Shown here one piece after another: positions 34,414-43,049 of a stretch of DNA of 64,000 nucleotides. A model generated the notes under the pieces. That model did not search any database. It was given only the letters and a program-made list of their open reading frames with translations, and was not told the DNA's origin. Origin of the DNA: Lysobacterales bacterium (GTDB taxonomy: Bacteria > Pseudomonadota > Gammaproteobacteria > Xanthomonadales > SZUA-36); contig JAKITM010000001.1 in the NCBI GenBank assembly GCA_021648045.1, positions 49,577-113,576 on the forward strand. The letters are read 5' to 3'. The translations under genes and the position numbers were made by a program. How positions within the stretch are numbered: position 1 is the first letter of the stretch; each line of letters begins with the position of its first letter.

Positions 34414-34899
34414 ATGATAGTTATGATAGTTGATATGCAGCCTAAAGATATTATTGGCGACTATAAAGAGGTCACGCTAGGACTCTATGAGTTTGGCAGT
34501 AGGAAGATTTTATACACAGAGATAGAAACCATATTTCCTGAAGGAAAGCTGATAGTTTCAACCACCACACCGGATGGGTATATAACTAATATTAATCAGG
34601 CGTTTATTGATATGTCGGGTTATAGCGAAGAAGAACTGGTTGGATCGCCACATTCTATCCTCCGACACCCAGATATGCCACCAGCAGCATTTCAAGGCTT
34701 ATGGGATACAATTAGTAAAGGCGATAAGTGGCAAGGTTTTGTTAAAAACCTTCGGAAAGACGGAGGCTACTACTGGGTTAAGGCAACCGTTATTCCAAAC
34801 ATTAGAAAAGGTAAGCTTGTTGGTTACACATCAGTCCGTAGAAAAGCATCAAGAACTAATATAGATGCTTGCGTTGAGCTCTACCCAACATTATTCTAA
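34414..34899 (+). CDS. Single PAS-domain protein (Aer-type PAS)
   Basis: A 161 aa protein consisting of one PAS domain (about residues 45-145). GYITNINQAFIDMSGYSEEELVG, SPHSILRHPDMPPAAFQGLW and KDGGYYWVKATVIPNIRKGKL correspond closely to the N-terminal PAS of the aerotaxis receptor Aer, which binds FAD. There is no HAMP, signalling or kinase domain, so it would have to act through a partner. GGGAG lies 6 nt before the chosen ATG. A GTPase gene follows 99 bp downstream on the same strand. Confidence 0.83.
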   Translation: MIVMIVDMQPKDIIGDYKEVTLGLYEFGSRKILYTEIETIFPEGKLIVSTTTPDGYITNINQAFIDMSGYSEEELVGSPHSILRHPDMPPAAFQGLWDTISKGDKWQGFVKNLRKDGGYYWVKATVIPNIRKGKLVGYTSVRRKASRTNIDACVELYPTLF

Positions 34900-34998
34900 T
34901 CAGATGTCCCTTAAAGCGCCTGCTCGAGCTACTAAGCCTAAGAGCATACTTAAATATATTTTTTCATACACAAAAAAAACAAACAATGGATACCACTA

Positions 34999-35538
34999 AT
35001 GTCTTTTCATAAAATAATTTTCACAGGGCCTGTTGGTGCAGGTAAGTCTACTGCTATTAAAGCAATAAGCGATACAGCTGTTATTCACACAGAGCAACAA
35101 ACTACTGATGAAACAAAAGAGATCAAGTCGCAGACCACAGTTGCGATGGATTATGGTTCAATTATCATTGCAAATAATGAAAAAATCCATTTATACGGAA
35201 CCCCGGGTCAAAAACGCTTCAGTTTTATGTGGGATATATTATCCAAAGGTGGCACTGGCCTGATATTAATCATTGATGCTAGTGAGGAAAGTGCAATTGA
35301 TGATATGAACTATTATCTGGAGAACTTTAAATCATTAATCAATGAAACCGCTGTCGTGGTTGGAATTACAAAAACAGATTTAGATCAGAAATTTAGTTTG
35401 GATGATTTTAACCAGGAAATGGCTAATCAAGCCAGAGTTTTTCCAATATTTGAAGTTGATGCAAGAAGCCCCACCGATATAAAGGCTCTGGTTGAGGCTT
35501 TACTACTACTTCTTGCCCCCGCCCTAGCTGTAGCCTAA
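34999..35538 (+). CDS. Small Ras-like GTPase (MglA/Srprb-like, COG2229 type)
   Basis: A 179 aa GTPase. G1 is GPVGAGKST, G3 is YGTPGQKRFSFMW (TPGQ in place of DxxG, as in MglA-like and COG2229 proteins), G4 is GITKTDLD and G5 is DARSP. Bacterial members often work with a Roadblock/LC7 activating protein, but none is encoded nearby. The last dozen residues (LLLLLAPALAVA) are strikingly hydrophobic. A role downstream of the PAS protein in signalling or polarity is inference only. Confidence 0.82.
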   Translation: MSFHKIIFTGPVGAGKSTAIKAISDTAVIHTEQQTTDETKEIKSQTTVAMDYGSIIIANNEKIHLYGTPGQKRFSFMWDILSKGGTGLILIIDASEESAIDDMNYYLENFKSLINETAVVVGITKTDLDQKFSLDDFNQEMANQARVFPIFEVDARSPTDIKALVEALLLLLAPALAVA

Positions 35539-35585
35539 TCTCGAATTCGGTATAGAACAGCGATATTATATCCACCAACAGCACA

Positions 35586-35608
35586 CCCCCTAATCCTCAG
35601 ATAGGGGG
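35586..35608. repeat. Hairpin after the GTPase gene
   Basis: CCCCCTA (35586-35592) pairs with TAGGGGG (35602-35608) around a 9 nt loop, 48 bp past the GTPase stop. There is no T-tract, so termination would be inefficient or Rho-assisted. Confidence 0.45.
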
Positions 35609-35678
35609 GCGCGTTGTCAGTTCATCTCCGGTATAATTTGTTGCGCCCTTGGTTGAGTAAACAAGGGCTTCTGATACG

Positions 35679-35809
35679 TAGTAAAGCTCTCAACAAAGAA
35701 AGCCCTAGCCATCTCAAGCGCTCGTGGGCATTCATGTCCACGCGTAAAGTTCCCAACAAAGAAAAACCCCAACCACCAGCAAGCTCGTGGGCATTTATGC
35801 CCACCCTTG
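35679..35809. repeat. Tandem repeat of about 64 bp, each copy ending in a REP-like unit
   Basis: Copy 1 (about 35679-35744) and copy 2 (about 35744-35809) share GTAAAG-TC-CAACAAAGAAA, an AGC/CCC-rich middle and a terminal CTCGTGGGCATT-ATG-CCAC palindrome. Unlike the other loci, the two palindromes are in direct, not inverted, orientation, consistent with slippage duplication of a unit carrying one REP-like element. Confidence 0.75.
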
Positions 35810-35840
35810 TATGATCATATACAGGTATGATATCGCTACT

Positions 35841-37983
35841 ATGTGGAAAACGACTCGAATCAAATTATTAGCGGGATGTTTTACAGCGTTCAGCTTGTTC
35901 ACACTGTCAGCTTTTGGCCTGGCTGTTGATGAACCAATTGCTGATTCATACCAAGATGTCGGCCTGCCGATTGCACAAGCTTATGACCCTGATGATTTTA
36001 ATTCCCATGTGCAGAACTGGGCGGTAAGCCAGGCACAGGATGGTCGAATTTTGGTCGGCAATGGCAATGGGTTGTTGGTATGGGATGGCGAATTATGGCA
36101 TCGCTATTCAACTCCCAACCAGAGCCGGGTGCGGGCGTTGGTGCAATGGCATGACGGGCGTATTTATGTGGGTACTATCAACGAAATTGGCTATTACGCT
36201 GCCGATGAGAAAGGCGCGTTGGTTTTTACTTCTCTATTGGACTCGTTGGATATTCAATCCCGTCGTTTTGGTGAAGTCTGGTCGCTAGCCAGCACTGATA
36301 AGCACATTGTCTTTAGCAGCAGCGAAAGCATCTTGCTGTATAACGGCGAGTCATTACGAAAAGTTGCAGGTATTACCCCGGGGTCCAATCGAATTTTCAA
36401 TATTGATGGCCGTTTTATCTTGTTTCCAGATGCTAGCGTGCCACTGGAAATCCCCACGGCGGATATGCAACAAGTACGTGATTACCCCATTCAGGGTCTG
36501 CCTATAGGCGCCAAGGTTCGGGATATTATTCAAGCCCCCGATGGCCAACGTTTAATCATTACTTCCAAAAAAAGGATTTTCAGGTGGATGGCTACGGGTG
36601 CAAATCTTATATTTGCGACTGATACCTTCGGCGAAGATGTCGATATTCATAGCGCATTCCGGGCAAGCGATGGTTACTACTACTTGGGAAGCCTGCGCCA
36701 CGGTCTATTTATATTGACTCCGGATTTCAAGTTGGTGCGTCGCTATGGCCTAAAAGATGGCATCGGTCTGGATACAATTTTGGATATCAACGAGGACAGT
36801 CAAGGAGGTATTTGGTTGGCCGGCTTGCCGGGGGTCAGTCGGATGACACCGACCCACCTTTACAGCCACTATGGTACCAAAGAGCAAAATATTGGCGCGG
36901 CTGATCTGCAGGCCTGGCGCGATATGCCAGTTCTCGCTGGGTTCTCCATTTATTCGTTATCAAAGGCGAAAAACTCTCTTGATAGCCCTAGTTTCAGTGC
37001 CCTGGAAAATTGGGAGCACGATACGAACTTTATCCTTGATCTTGGCGATGCTTGATTGGCGAAGTGTTGGATATCAACCGCCTTGAGGCTGGTAGTTTGC
37101 GACTGATAGTAACTGAGAATGATCTAGCCGATTTACTGCAGCGGCTTGTGCAGCGCTTTCAGCCATGGATTAAACGCCAGAATCAAAAGCTCGAATTACA
37201 CGGTGCAGAAGAACCGGTGATACTCTGGTACGACCAGGATCAAATGGATCGGATGGTCAGTAACCTGTTATCAAATGCAATTAAATATAGCGGCAAAGAT
37301 TCCAAAATTGAAATTCAGCTATCAGCGAACCCAGATTTTGTCGAACTTCAAGTTTTGGACAACGGTCCGGGCATTGCTGCGGATAAACAGGAAAAATATT
37401 TGAGCGTTATTACCAAGGAGAAACGGCGGCCGAGAATGTTTGGCCGGGCACAGGTATTGGCTTATCTTTAGTGCGGGAACTGACAGAGTTACACCATGGC
37501 CGTATTACCCTGGATGCTGATACCGAAGGCGCCTCCTTCCGCCTACACCTGCTCCGCGGAAATCAGCACTTCGATCAAGCCGAGCTAAATCGTGATGGTG
37601 TACCTCAGTTTGAACATCAGCAGGAAAATGACTCTCAGCAAGTCGGCACAGCTGTAGATATAAGCGCAGAAGATGTAACCACGGTGTTGATTGTTGATGA
37701 TAATGCCGAGCTTCGGCATTTTCTTGCCCTGCGCCTGTCTGAATTGATGAATATGGATCGGACCTCCCTCTACCGGAAGTGCCAAAAGTCCACAGAGATG
37801 TCTCCAGTAGCTTATATCCGCCAGTCCCGTATGCAGGTTGCCGCCCGCTTACTGCAACAGGCCGATATGTCAGTCTCAGAAGTAGCTTACGCTACCGGTT
37901 TTGAAAGCATTTCCTATTTTTCCCGAGTTTTTCGTCAAGAATTCGGCACCCCACCTTCGAGTTTTTCGCGCAGGGTAGGTTAG
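35841..37983 (+). pseudogene. Broken hybrid two-component system (propeller sensor kinase + AraC regulator)
   Basis: Three reading frames represent one HTCS-type gene. Frame 1 (35841-37055, start MWKTTRIKL with a signal peptide) is a Reg_prop sensor propeller (GRIYVGTINEIGYY, GGIWLAGLPGVSRM). It ends abruptly at the remnant of a kinase DHp (EVLDINRLEAGSL), so the Y_Y_Y, membrane and H-box parts are deleted. The HATPase (LLSNAIKYS, DNGPGIA) is then broken by a one-base shift near the A-run at 37391; the other frame restores IFERYYQGETAAENVWPGTG. Next a receiver start (VLIVDDNAELRHFL) jumps directly to an AraC HTH (DMSVSEVAYATGFESISYFS). Full proteins exceed 1,300 residues; this is non-functional. 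Confidence 0.92.
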
Positions 37984-37997
37984 AAAACATTCTCTCC

Positions 37998-38070
37998 TAG
38001 AGGCGCAAAGAGCGCAAAGGAAAATCTAAAAAAGGGTTTCTCTGCGTTCTTTGCGTCTTTGTGAGATCAA
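37998..38070. repeat. Imperfect inverted repeat (GCGCAAAGA type)
   Basis: AGAGGCGCAAAGAGCGCAAA on the left and GTTCTTTGCGTCTTTGTGAG on the right are imperfect complements (about 15 of 18 central bases) around a 25-30 nt loop. It lies just after the broken regulator and differs from the GTGGGCAT family. Between it and 38298 are two direct copies of CTTTGCAACAT (38155-38165, 38176-38186) and several A5-6G4-6 tracts, but no gene. Confidence 0.6.
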
Positions 38071-38298
38071 ATATAACCAGTTTTATACTATCTCACCATC
38101 AACTACCTTTTCGGCAAGGCGCTAGATAGCTAGTGTTTTCGCCGTTATTTGTTGCTTTGCAACATCTGTACAACTCTTTGCAACATTATTGATAACGAAA
38201 AATTTCAGCCGTTGATATAGTTGGTTCCGCAAAAAGGGGGCTTTTGCAGAAAAAGGGGTATTTTTTGCAATACCAGAAAGGGAAAGGGATTGGGAGTT

Positions 38299-38463
38299 GT
38301 GCTAAAAAAGGGGGGCAACTTCTATTTGAGGGCAGTAGTAGGGGGAACAAACGGGAAACCACAAATGAGCGTATTCATAGAAAAAGATGGTACAGGTATT
38401 TTTCAAAACTGTACCGAGTTACAGAGGGCTCTTCCGCACTCTCCCACAGCTAGCTTAGGATGA
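38299..38463 (+). CDS. Possible 54 aa small protein upstream of a microprotein
   Basis: From a GTG at 38299, preceded by AAAGGGA about 9 nt upstream, a 54 aa frame (KKGGNFYLRAVVGG, MSVFIEKDGTGIFQNCTELQ) ends in TGA at 38463. The frame is open further upstream to a TTG at 38221, and an internal ATG lies at 38365. No family recognised. Its stop overlaps the start of the next tiny ORF (ATGA). Support is limited to this coupling and to the terminator downstream. Confidence 0.35.
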   Translation: MLKKGGNFYLRAVVGGTNGKPQMSVFIEKDGTGIFQNCTELQRALPHSPTASLG

Positions 38464-38546
38464 GTGCAACTATATTTGGGATTCCAGCAATAAATATTTG
38501 GGGTGTGTTGGGTTTGTTGGTACTACTTAGCGGGGTGCTGTACTAG
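38460..38546 (+). CDS. Possible 28 aa single-pass membrane microprotein
   Basis: MSATIFGIPAINIWGVLG continuing LLVLLSGVLY: one uncharged hydrophobic helix preceded by a short polar N-terminus. The ATG overlaps the TGA of the preceding ORF. Length and character fit small membrane proteins, type I toxins or minor phage coat proteins, but no named family fits. An intrinsic terminator lies 60 bp downstream, which supports the existence of a short transcript. Confidence 0.4.
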   Translation: MSATIFGIPAINIWGVLGLLVLLSGVLY

Positions 38547-38604
38547 GAAATACGCCGTAGAAAATAAAACATATATTAGTATATATGTGGGGAGCGGGAA
38601 ATGA

Positions 38605-38629
38605 GGCGCACCAGGATGGTGCGCCTTTT
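38605..38629 (+). terminator. Strong intrinsic terminator upstream of aspS
   Basis: GGCGCACCA (38605-38613) and TGGTGCGCC (38617-38625) form a perfect 9 bp stem with a 3 nt loop, followed by TTTT. No intact annotated gene ends before it except the tiny ORFs at 38299-38546. It isolates aspS from upstream transcription, so aspS needs its own promoter between 38630 and 38704. Confidence 0.9.
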
Positions 38630-38704
38630 GTATTTTCGGTATAATTCGCAGCCTGAATCCAGCTTTTGTATTTAAGCTATCTTGTTTTATTTCCGGAGTA
38701 TTCC

Positions 38705-40471
38705 ATGCGTAGTCATCTTTGCGGTGAAGTCACCGAACAACTCGCCGAACAAACTGTCACCCTTTGTGGTTGGGTGGATCGTTCTCGTGACCTTGGCGGC
38801 CTGGTTTTTGTTAGTTTGCGGGATTACCGTGGCATTGTTCAGGTCGTTGTAGATCCTGATAATGAAGCCGCTTTTGCGGTGGCGACAAGCTTACGCAATG
38901 AATTTTGTGTGCGCATTAGTGGGCGGGTCAGGATGCGCCCGGAACATCAGTGGAATAAGAATATGGCCACCGGCAAGGTGGAGATTCTTGCAGATAGCGT
39001 AGAAATTCTAAATACTGCCGCCCCAATTCCGATGTTGATGAACGATGATGACGGCGAAGATATTCGCCTGAAATATCGCTACCTAGATATGCGTCGCCCA
39101 CGCATGCAGCACAATATGCGAATTCGCGCGGCGCTGTATAAAGCTATTCGTAGTCATCTGGACGAGCGGGCTTTTTGTGAACTCGAAACTCCGATATTGA
39201 CCAAGGCAACCCCTGAAGGCGCGCGTGACTATCTGGTACCAAGCCGGGTTCATGACGGCGAATTTTATGCCCTACCGCAGTCGCCACAACTATTTAAGCA
39301 GCTATTTATGATGGCGGGTATGGATCGGTATTACCAGATTGCCAGATGTTTCCGGGATGAAGATTTACGCGCTGACCGCCAGCCAGAATTCACCCAACTG
39401 GATATCGAGATGTCTTTTGTAACCGAGGCTGATGTTCAGAAACTGGCTGAAGACATGCTACGGGATGTTTTTAAACAGGTTCTGGATGTTGATTTGGGTG
39501 AAGAATTTCCACGAATGACCTTTCATGAAGCCATGGATGTTTATGGTTCCGACAAGCCAGACCTGCGTATTGCCATGCAGTTGATTAGTGTTGATGAGGC
39601 ACTCAAGAATGTCGAGTTCAAAGTGTTCTCTGGCCCTGCCAATGACCCGGCAGGTCGGGTAGCCGTACTGTGCGTTCCTGGGGGAGCGGCATTCTCGCGC
39701 AAAAACATTGATGACTACACCAAGCTGGTAGGTAAATATGGTGGCAAAGGCTTGGCCTGGATCAAGGTTAACGAACTCGCAGCTGGGCGTGAGGGCCTGC
39801 AGTCGCCAATAGTTAAATTTCTTGCCGATGTTGCGCTTACATCCATACTTGAAAAATCTCAGGCTAGCGATGGCGATATTTTGTTCTTTGGGGCAGGTGA
39901 GTGGTTAACAGTTTCAACCTTTATGGGTGCATTAAGGCTGGCTTGCGCCAAAGACCTGAAGTTAATTACTGAGGGCTGGAAACCACTTTGGGTAACCGAC
40001 TTTCCAATGTTTGAGTGGGACGAAGATGCAAACCGCTACTTTGCCATGCACCACCCCTTTACTGCGGCCCGAACCAATAATATAGACGAACTTAAAGGCG
40101 CTGCCGGAGATGTTCTTTCCACTGGTTACGATATAGTGCTAAACGGTGCTGAAATTGGCGGTGGCTCCATTCGTATTCATAAGCCGGAAATGCAGCAGGC
40201 AGTTTTTGAGCTGTTAGGTATTGATGCCGACGAAGCAGAATCAAAATTTGGCTTTTTACTGGAGGCTCTAAAATATGGTTGCCCACCCCATGGTGGCATC
40301 GCCTTTGGTATCGATAGAATCGTTGCCCAGATGACCGGAGAAAATTCAATCCGCGATGTAATCGCCTACCCCAAAACCACATCTGCCCAGTGCCTGTTAA
40401 CCGCAGCACCATCGGCAGTGACTACCGAGCAGCTAGATGAGTTGCACATAAAAGTCACAAGGGTGAGTTAG
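38705..40471 (+). CDS. aspS: Aspartyl-tRNA synthetase
   Basis: Class IIb synthetase of 588 aa (E. coli 590). N-terminal OB-fold (VTLCGWVDRSRDLGGLVFV), motif 2 region QIARCFRDEDLRADRQPEFTQLD, the bacterial GAD insertion (about 280-420) and motif 3 GGIAFGIDRIVAQMTGENSIRDV. I placed the start at the ATG 38705 behind CGGAG, since the MRSHLCGEVTE opening matches the family; the longer frame from 38666 has extra residues. In relatives it is followed directly by yebC; here two genes intervene. Confidence 0.97.
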   Translation: MRSHLCGEVTEQLAEQTVTLCGWVDRSRDLGGLVFVSLRDYRGIVQVVVDPDNEAAFAVATSLRNEFCVRISGRVRMRPEHQWNKNMATGKVEILADSVEILNTAAPIPMLMNDDDGEDIRLKYRYLDMRRPRMQHNMRIRAALYKAIRSHLDERAFCELETPILTKATPEGARDYLVPSRVHDGEFYALPQSPQLFKQLFMMAGMDRYYQIARCFRDEDLRADRQPEFTQLDIEMSFVTEADVQKLAEDMLRDVFKQVLDVDLGEEFPRMTFHEAMDVYGSDKPDLRIAMQLISVDEALKNVEFKVFSGPANDPAGRVAVLCVPGGAAFSRKNIDDYTKLVGKYGGKGLAWIKVNELAAGREGLQSPIVKFLADVALTSILEKSQASDGDILFFGAGEWLTVSTFMGALRLACAKDLKLITEGWKPLWVTDFPMFEWDEDANRYFAMHHPFTAARTNNIDELKGAAGDVLSTGYDIVLNGAEIGGGSIRIHKPEMQQAVFELLGIDADEAESKFGFLLEALKYGCPPHGGIAFGIDRIVAQMTGENSIRDVIAYPKTTSAQCLLTAAPSAVTTEQLDELHIKVTRVS

Positions 40472-40679
40472 CTGTAGGCTTACGACCCCATAGATAGGGG
40501 GAGGTAGAATCGAGTCTAGAGCAGAGATCGAGTAGTTGCCGAGGAGCCCGTGCGGGCGATGGTCTCAGACGAGCACCGAATTTATGCCTGGAATAGTTAA
40601 CGGGACAGTGGTGCATTTCACTGCAAAGCTAATACAGCGCCTAAGACAAGCTACTGTTGGCGTACAGCATATGGCATCT

Positions 40680-42860
40680 CTATTTGGGGGCTGGGGTAGG
40701 AAAACTTATATTTATTTGATGTTTTTGCTGGTTTAGCATGATCTCTCCAGGTAGCTTGGGTACATTCATGCAAAAATACTCCGTCACGCAGGATAGGCCA
40801 TATTTTTCTTTAAGGGTTTTAGTGAGTGCTATGCTTTCATCAAGCTTATTTGAGAAAACAACAAATGGTGTATTGATATTGGGTTCTATAATAGTGCCTA
40901 TTCTGCGCAAACTTGTTGGCTTTGTATCAAAATTAAACATATTGAAGAGTTTGTGCTCTTTTGAATTAAAAAATATCAAAAACACACCTTTCCTGTTTAA
41001 ATGTTTGGGCTCTATTATAAACCCGTTTCTTCTAAAGTTTTTTATCAGGCTAGTGCTATTAAGCTGGATGCTTTTGATTTTTTTAGCATCTTCACTAAAT
41101 GAGATGTTGAGTTCTGATGTGGTGTTATAGCTTACCCCTGATAACAAGCCAAATGAGCGGGTAAACCCGTAAACAGTATTTATAATATGTTTTAGTTCAC
41201 AAGAGTCAATGGGTAGTGTTGGTAATGTGGGGTTGTTTTGGCATTTTTTCTTTGGCGGCTGCCATGTTTCTCCTTGATAAACACCATGTTTTAAGAACAG
41301 CGTTCTTTGCGGGTTTTTATGGTGAAAGCCTTTACCGAAAATGAAGCTGACATTGTGTTCTATCTCCAACATTTTTAGAGCTGCTGGGCCAAGGTCATAA
41401 AGTGCAACCGGCTCCTCTATGTTGTTGTTTTTTCCATCAATTACAATCCCCAATATGCGTCTGCGTCTATGATTTGTTTCTTCACCAAAAAGATTCTGAA
41501 TAAGGCTTGCATTAAATACCCCATGATCTGCGGTAATAATCATAATAGAGTTTTCTAGCAGGTTTTTCTCTTGTATATTACTGACAAATTTTCCTAGCAA
41601 CTGATCTAGACAATGAATCGCGTTAATGTAACGGTCGCTTCCTCCTTTATATTTTTTACATGACGGTGAGGAAAAACCCTTTAAGTGTGTGCCTATTGTA
41701 AGTAAGCTTATATGGAAAGGCTTTTCTTCTTGCAGGTCAATTATTCTTTGGGTGGCAAAATCAAACAGGTCCTGGTCGTGTAAACCCCACCAGTTTCTTG
41801 CCTCCTCAGCTTGAAACCTTTCTTCTTCTTCAAAGTCCTCCCAGCCCCAAACCTTATCAAACCCGTGATCCAGCAAAAAGCCTTCTTTATTGGAAAAGCT
41901 TTTTCTGGCACCACCTATAAATTCCTGATGATAGCCTACTTTTGCCAGTACATCGGTTGAGCAGGGTAAGAAGAAATATGATCTGTATGCCCCAACCAGT
42001 GAGTTGTTCCCTAGCGCCATATTAGGAATAAAACCACAGTTAGATGATATCAGTCCATCTAGTGTAAAGCCGGCGTTTGAATAATAATTTTTTAATTCAC
42101 CATGTTGCTTCTTTAATTTATTGATGTTTGGGGTTAAGCCAGGAAGCTTTTCCGAATCAGTAAAAAAATGACTGAATGATTCTAAATATACAATGATAAG
42201 ATTTTTATTATTGCCTGTTTTAGCTTTAATTTCGTGCTTTGTTATTGTTGATGCCTGTATTCCTAAGTGATTAAACATATTGACATCGGCTGCCTGTGAT
42301 ACTGGAATTTCTTTTGATTGATAATATTCCAGTAGACCCAAATAAAAACGGCCGGCAACAGTAAATTGAATAAAAAACACCAATACAACAATGGCGATTA
42401 AAAACAGGGTGCTTTGCTGTTTTATTGTTTTGAATATAATATTTTTGGTAACAGCTATAGTAACTACTAACATAAATAATAGGAATGCTAATAGCCCTGA
42501 CCAATACTCTTTTACACCCAGCACAAAGGCCTGCCATTCAAGATGATGAAACACTTCTATTCCAAAGGTCATTCCCGAAAAATTGACAATTAACGCCTCT
42601 GAAATAAGCAAAAATAGTAGTATTAAAGCCAATGTTGCTTTCAGCCCAGTAAAAATAATTCGCCAATATTTGTTACTAAATTGATTAGGCAGAAATTGAA
42701 TAAACAGGAACAACCCCACTGAACCAAAAAAAATTAGAGGCATAGGTATTTTTTCGAGAAGAATATTTTTGTTATTCAAATAATTTGTTTCCGCTATTAT
42801 TAACAGCAAAAACAGCAGCAAAAATATACTGTATGTGGCTTTGTAAATGGAGCTTTTCAT
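40680..42860 (-). CDS. LTA-synthase-like membrane sulfatase/phosphoglycerol transferase
   Basis: A 726 aa protein: five membrane helices within the first 200 residues, then a periplasmic sulfatase/alkaline-phosphatase fold. LIIVYLESFSHFFTD carries the first metal ligand, NAGFTLDGLISSNCG the nucleophile Thr region, ARNWWGLHDQDLFDFA and MIITADHGVF the remaining metal site. Relatives transfer phosphoglycerol (LtaS, OpgB) or phosphoethanolamine to surface glycans; the substrate here is unknown. The C-terminal 200 residues after the DHG motif are longer than in LtaS. AT-rich compared with its neighbours, alone on the minus strand, and interrupting aspS-yebC: likely acquired. Confidence 0.82.
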   Translation of the reverse strand: MKSSIYKATYSIFLLLFLLLIIAETNYLNNKNILLEKIPMPLIFFGSVGLFLFIQFLPNQFSNKYWRIIFTGLKATLALILLFLLISEALIVNFSGMTFGIEVFHHLEWQAFVLGVKEYWSGLLAFLLFMLVVTIAVTKNIIFKTIKQQSTLFLIAIVVLVFFIQFTVAGRFYLGLLEYYQSKEIPVSQAADVNMFNHLGIQASTITKHEIKAKTGNNKNLIIVYLESFSHFFTDSEKLPGLTPNINKLKKQHGELKNYYSNAGFTLDGLISSNCGFIPNMALGNNSLVGAYRSYFFLPCSTDVLAKVGYHQEFIGGARKSFSNKEGFLLDHGFDKVWGWEDFEEEERFQAEEARNWWGLHDQDLFDFATQRIIDLQEEKPFHISLLTIGTHLKGFSSPSCKKYKGGSDRYINAIHCLDQLLGKFVSNIQEKNLLENSIMIITADHGVFNASLIQNLFGEETNHRRRRILGIVIDGKNNNIEEPVALYDLGPAALKMLEIEHNVSFIFGKGFHHKNPQRTLFLKHGVYQGETWQPPKKKCQNNPTLPTLPIDSCELKHIINTVYGFTRSFGLLSGVSYNTTSELNISFSEDAKKIKSIQLNSTSLIKNFRRNGFIIEPKHLNRKGVFLIFFNSKEHKLFNMFNFDTKPTSLRRIGTIIEPNINTPFVVFSNKLDESIALTKTLKEKYGLSCVTEYFCMNVPKLPGEIMLNQQKHQINISFPTPAPK

Positions 42861-43049
42861 TTAAACGATTTACTCTTATTATTACTCAGGCGGTTGATTT
42901 TTCTCTAACAGATACAGTAACATTTTTGGACAACTCAGATATGGTAGCGTATTATTCTTTCTGTAATTTGGTCTGAGACTATATTAGAAACAGTCCATAG
43001 AATAATGGGGCTATAATTTCAGCATAAATTTGGGCTAAAATATACCCAG

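Noticed and set aside
38221..38345. G-quadruplex formed by the G4-G6 tracts
   Set aside because: Tracts are separated by 10 to 40 bases, too far apart for a typical quadruplex; kept only as part of the mini-locus.
40536..40736. 66 aa ORF between aspS and the LTA-synthase-like gene
   Set aside because: It overlaps the 3' end of that gene, has no ribosome site and matches no family I know.
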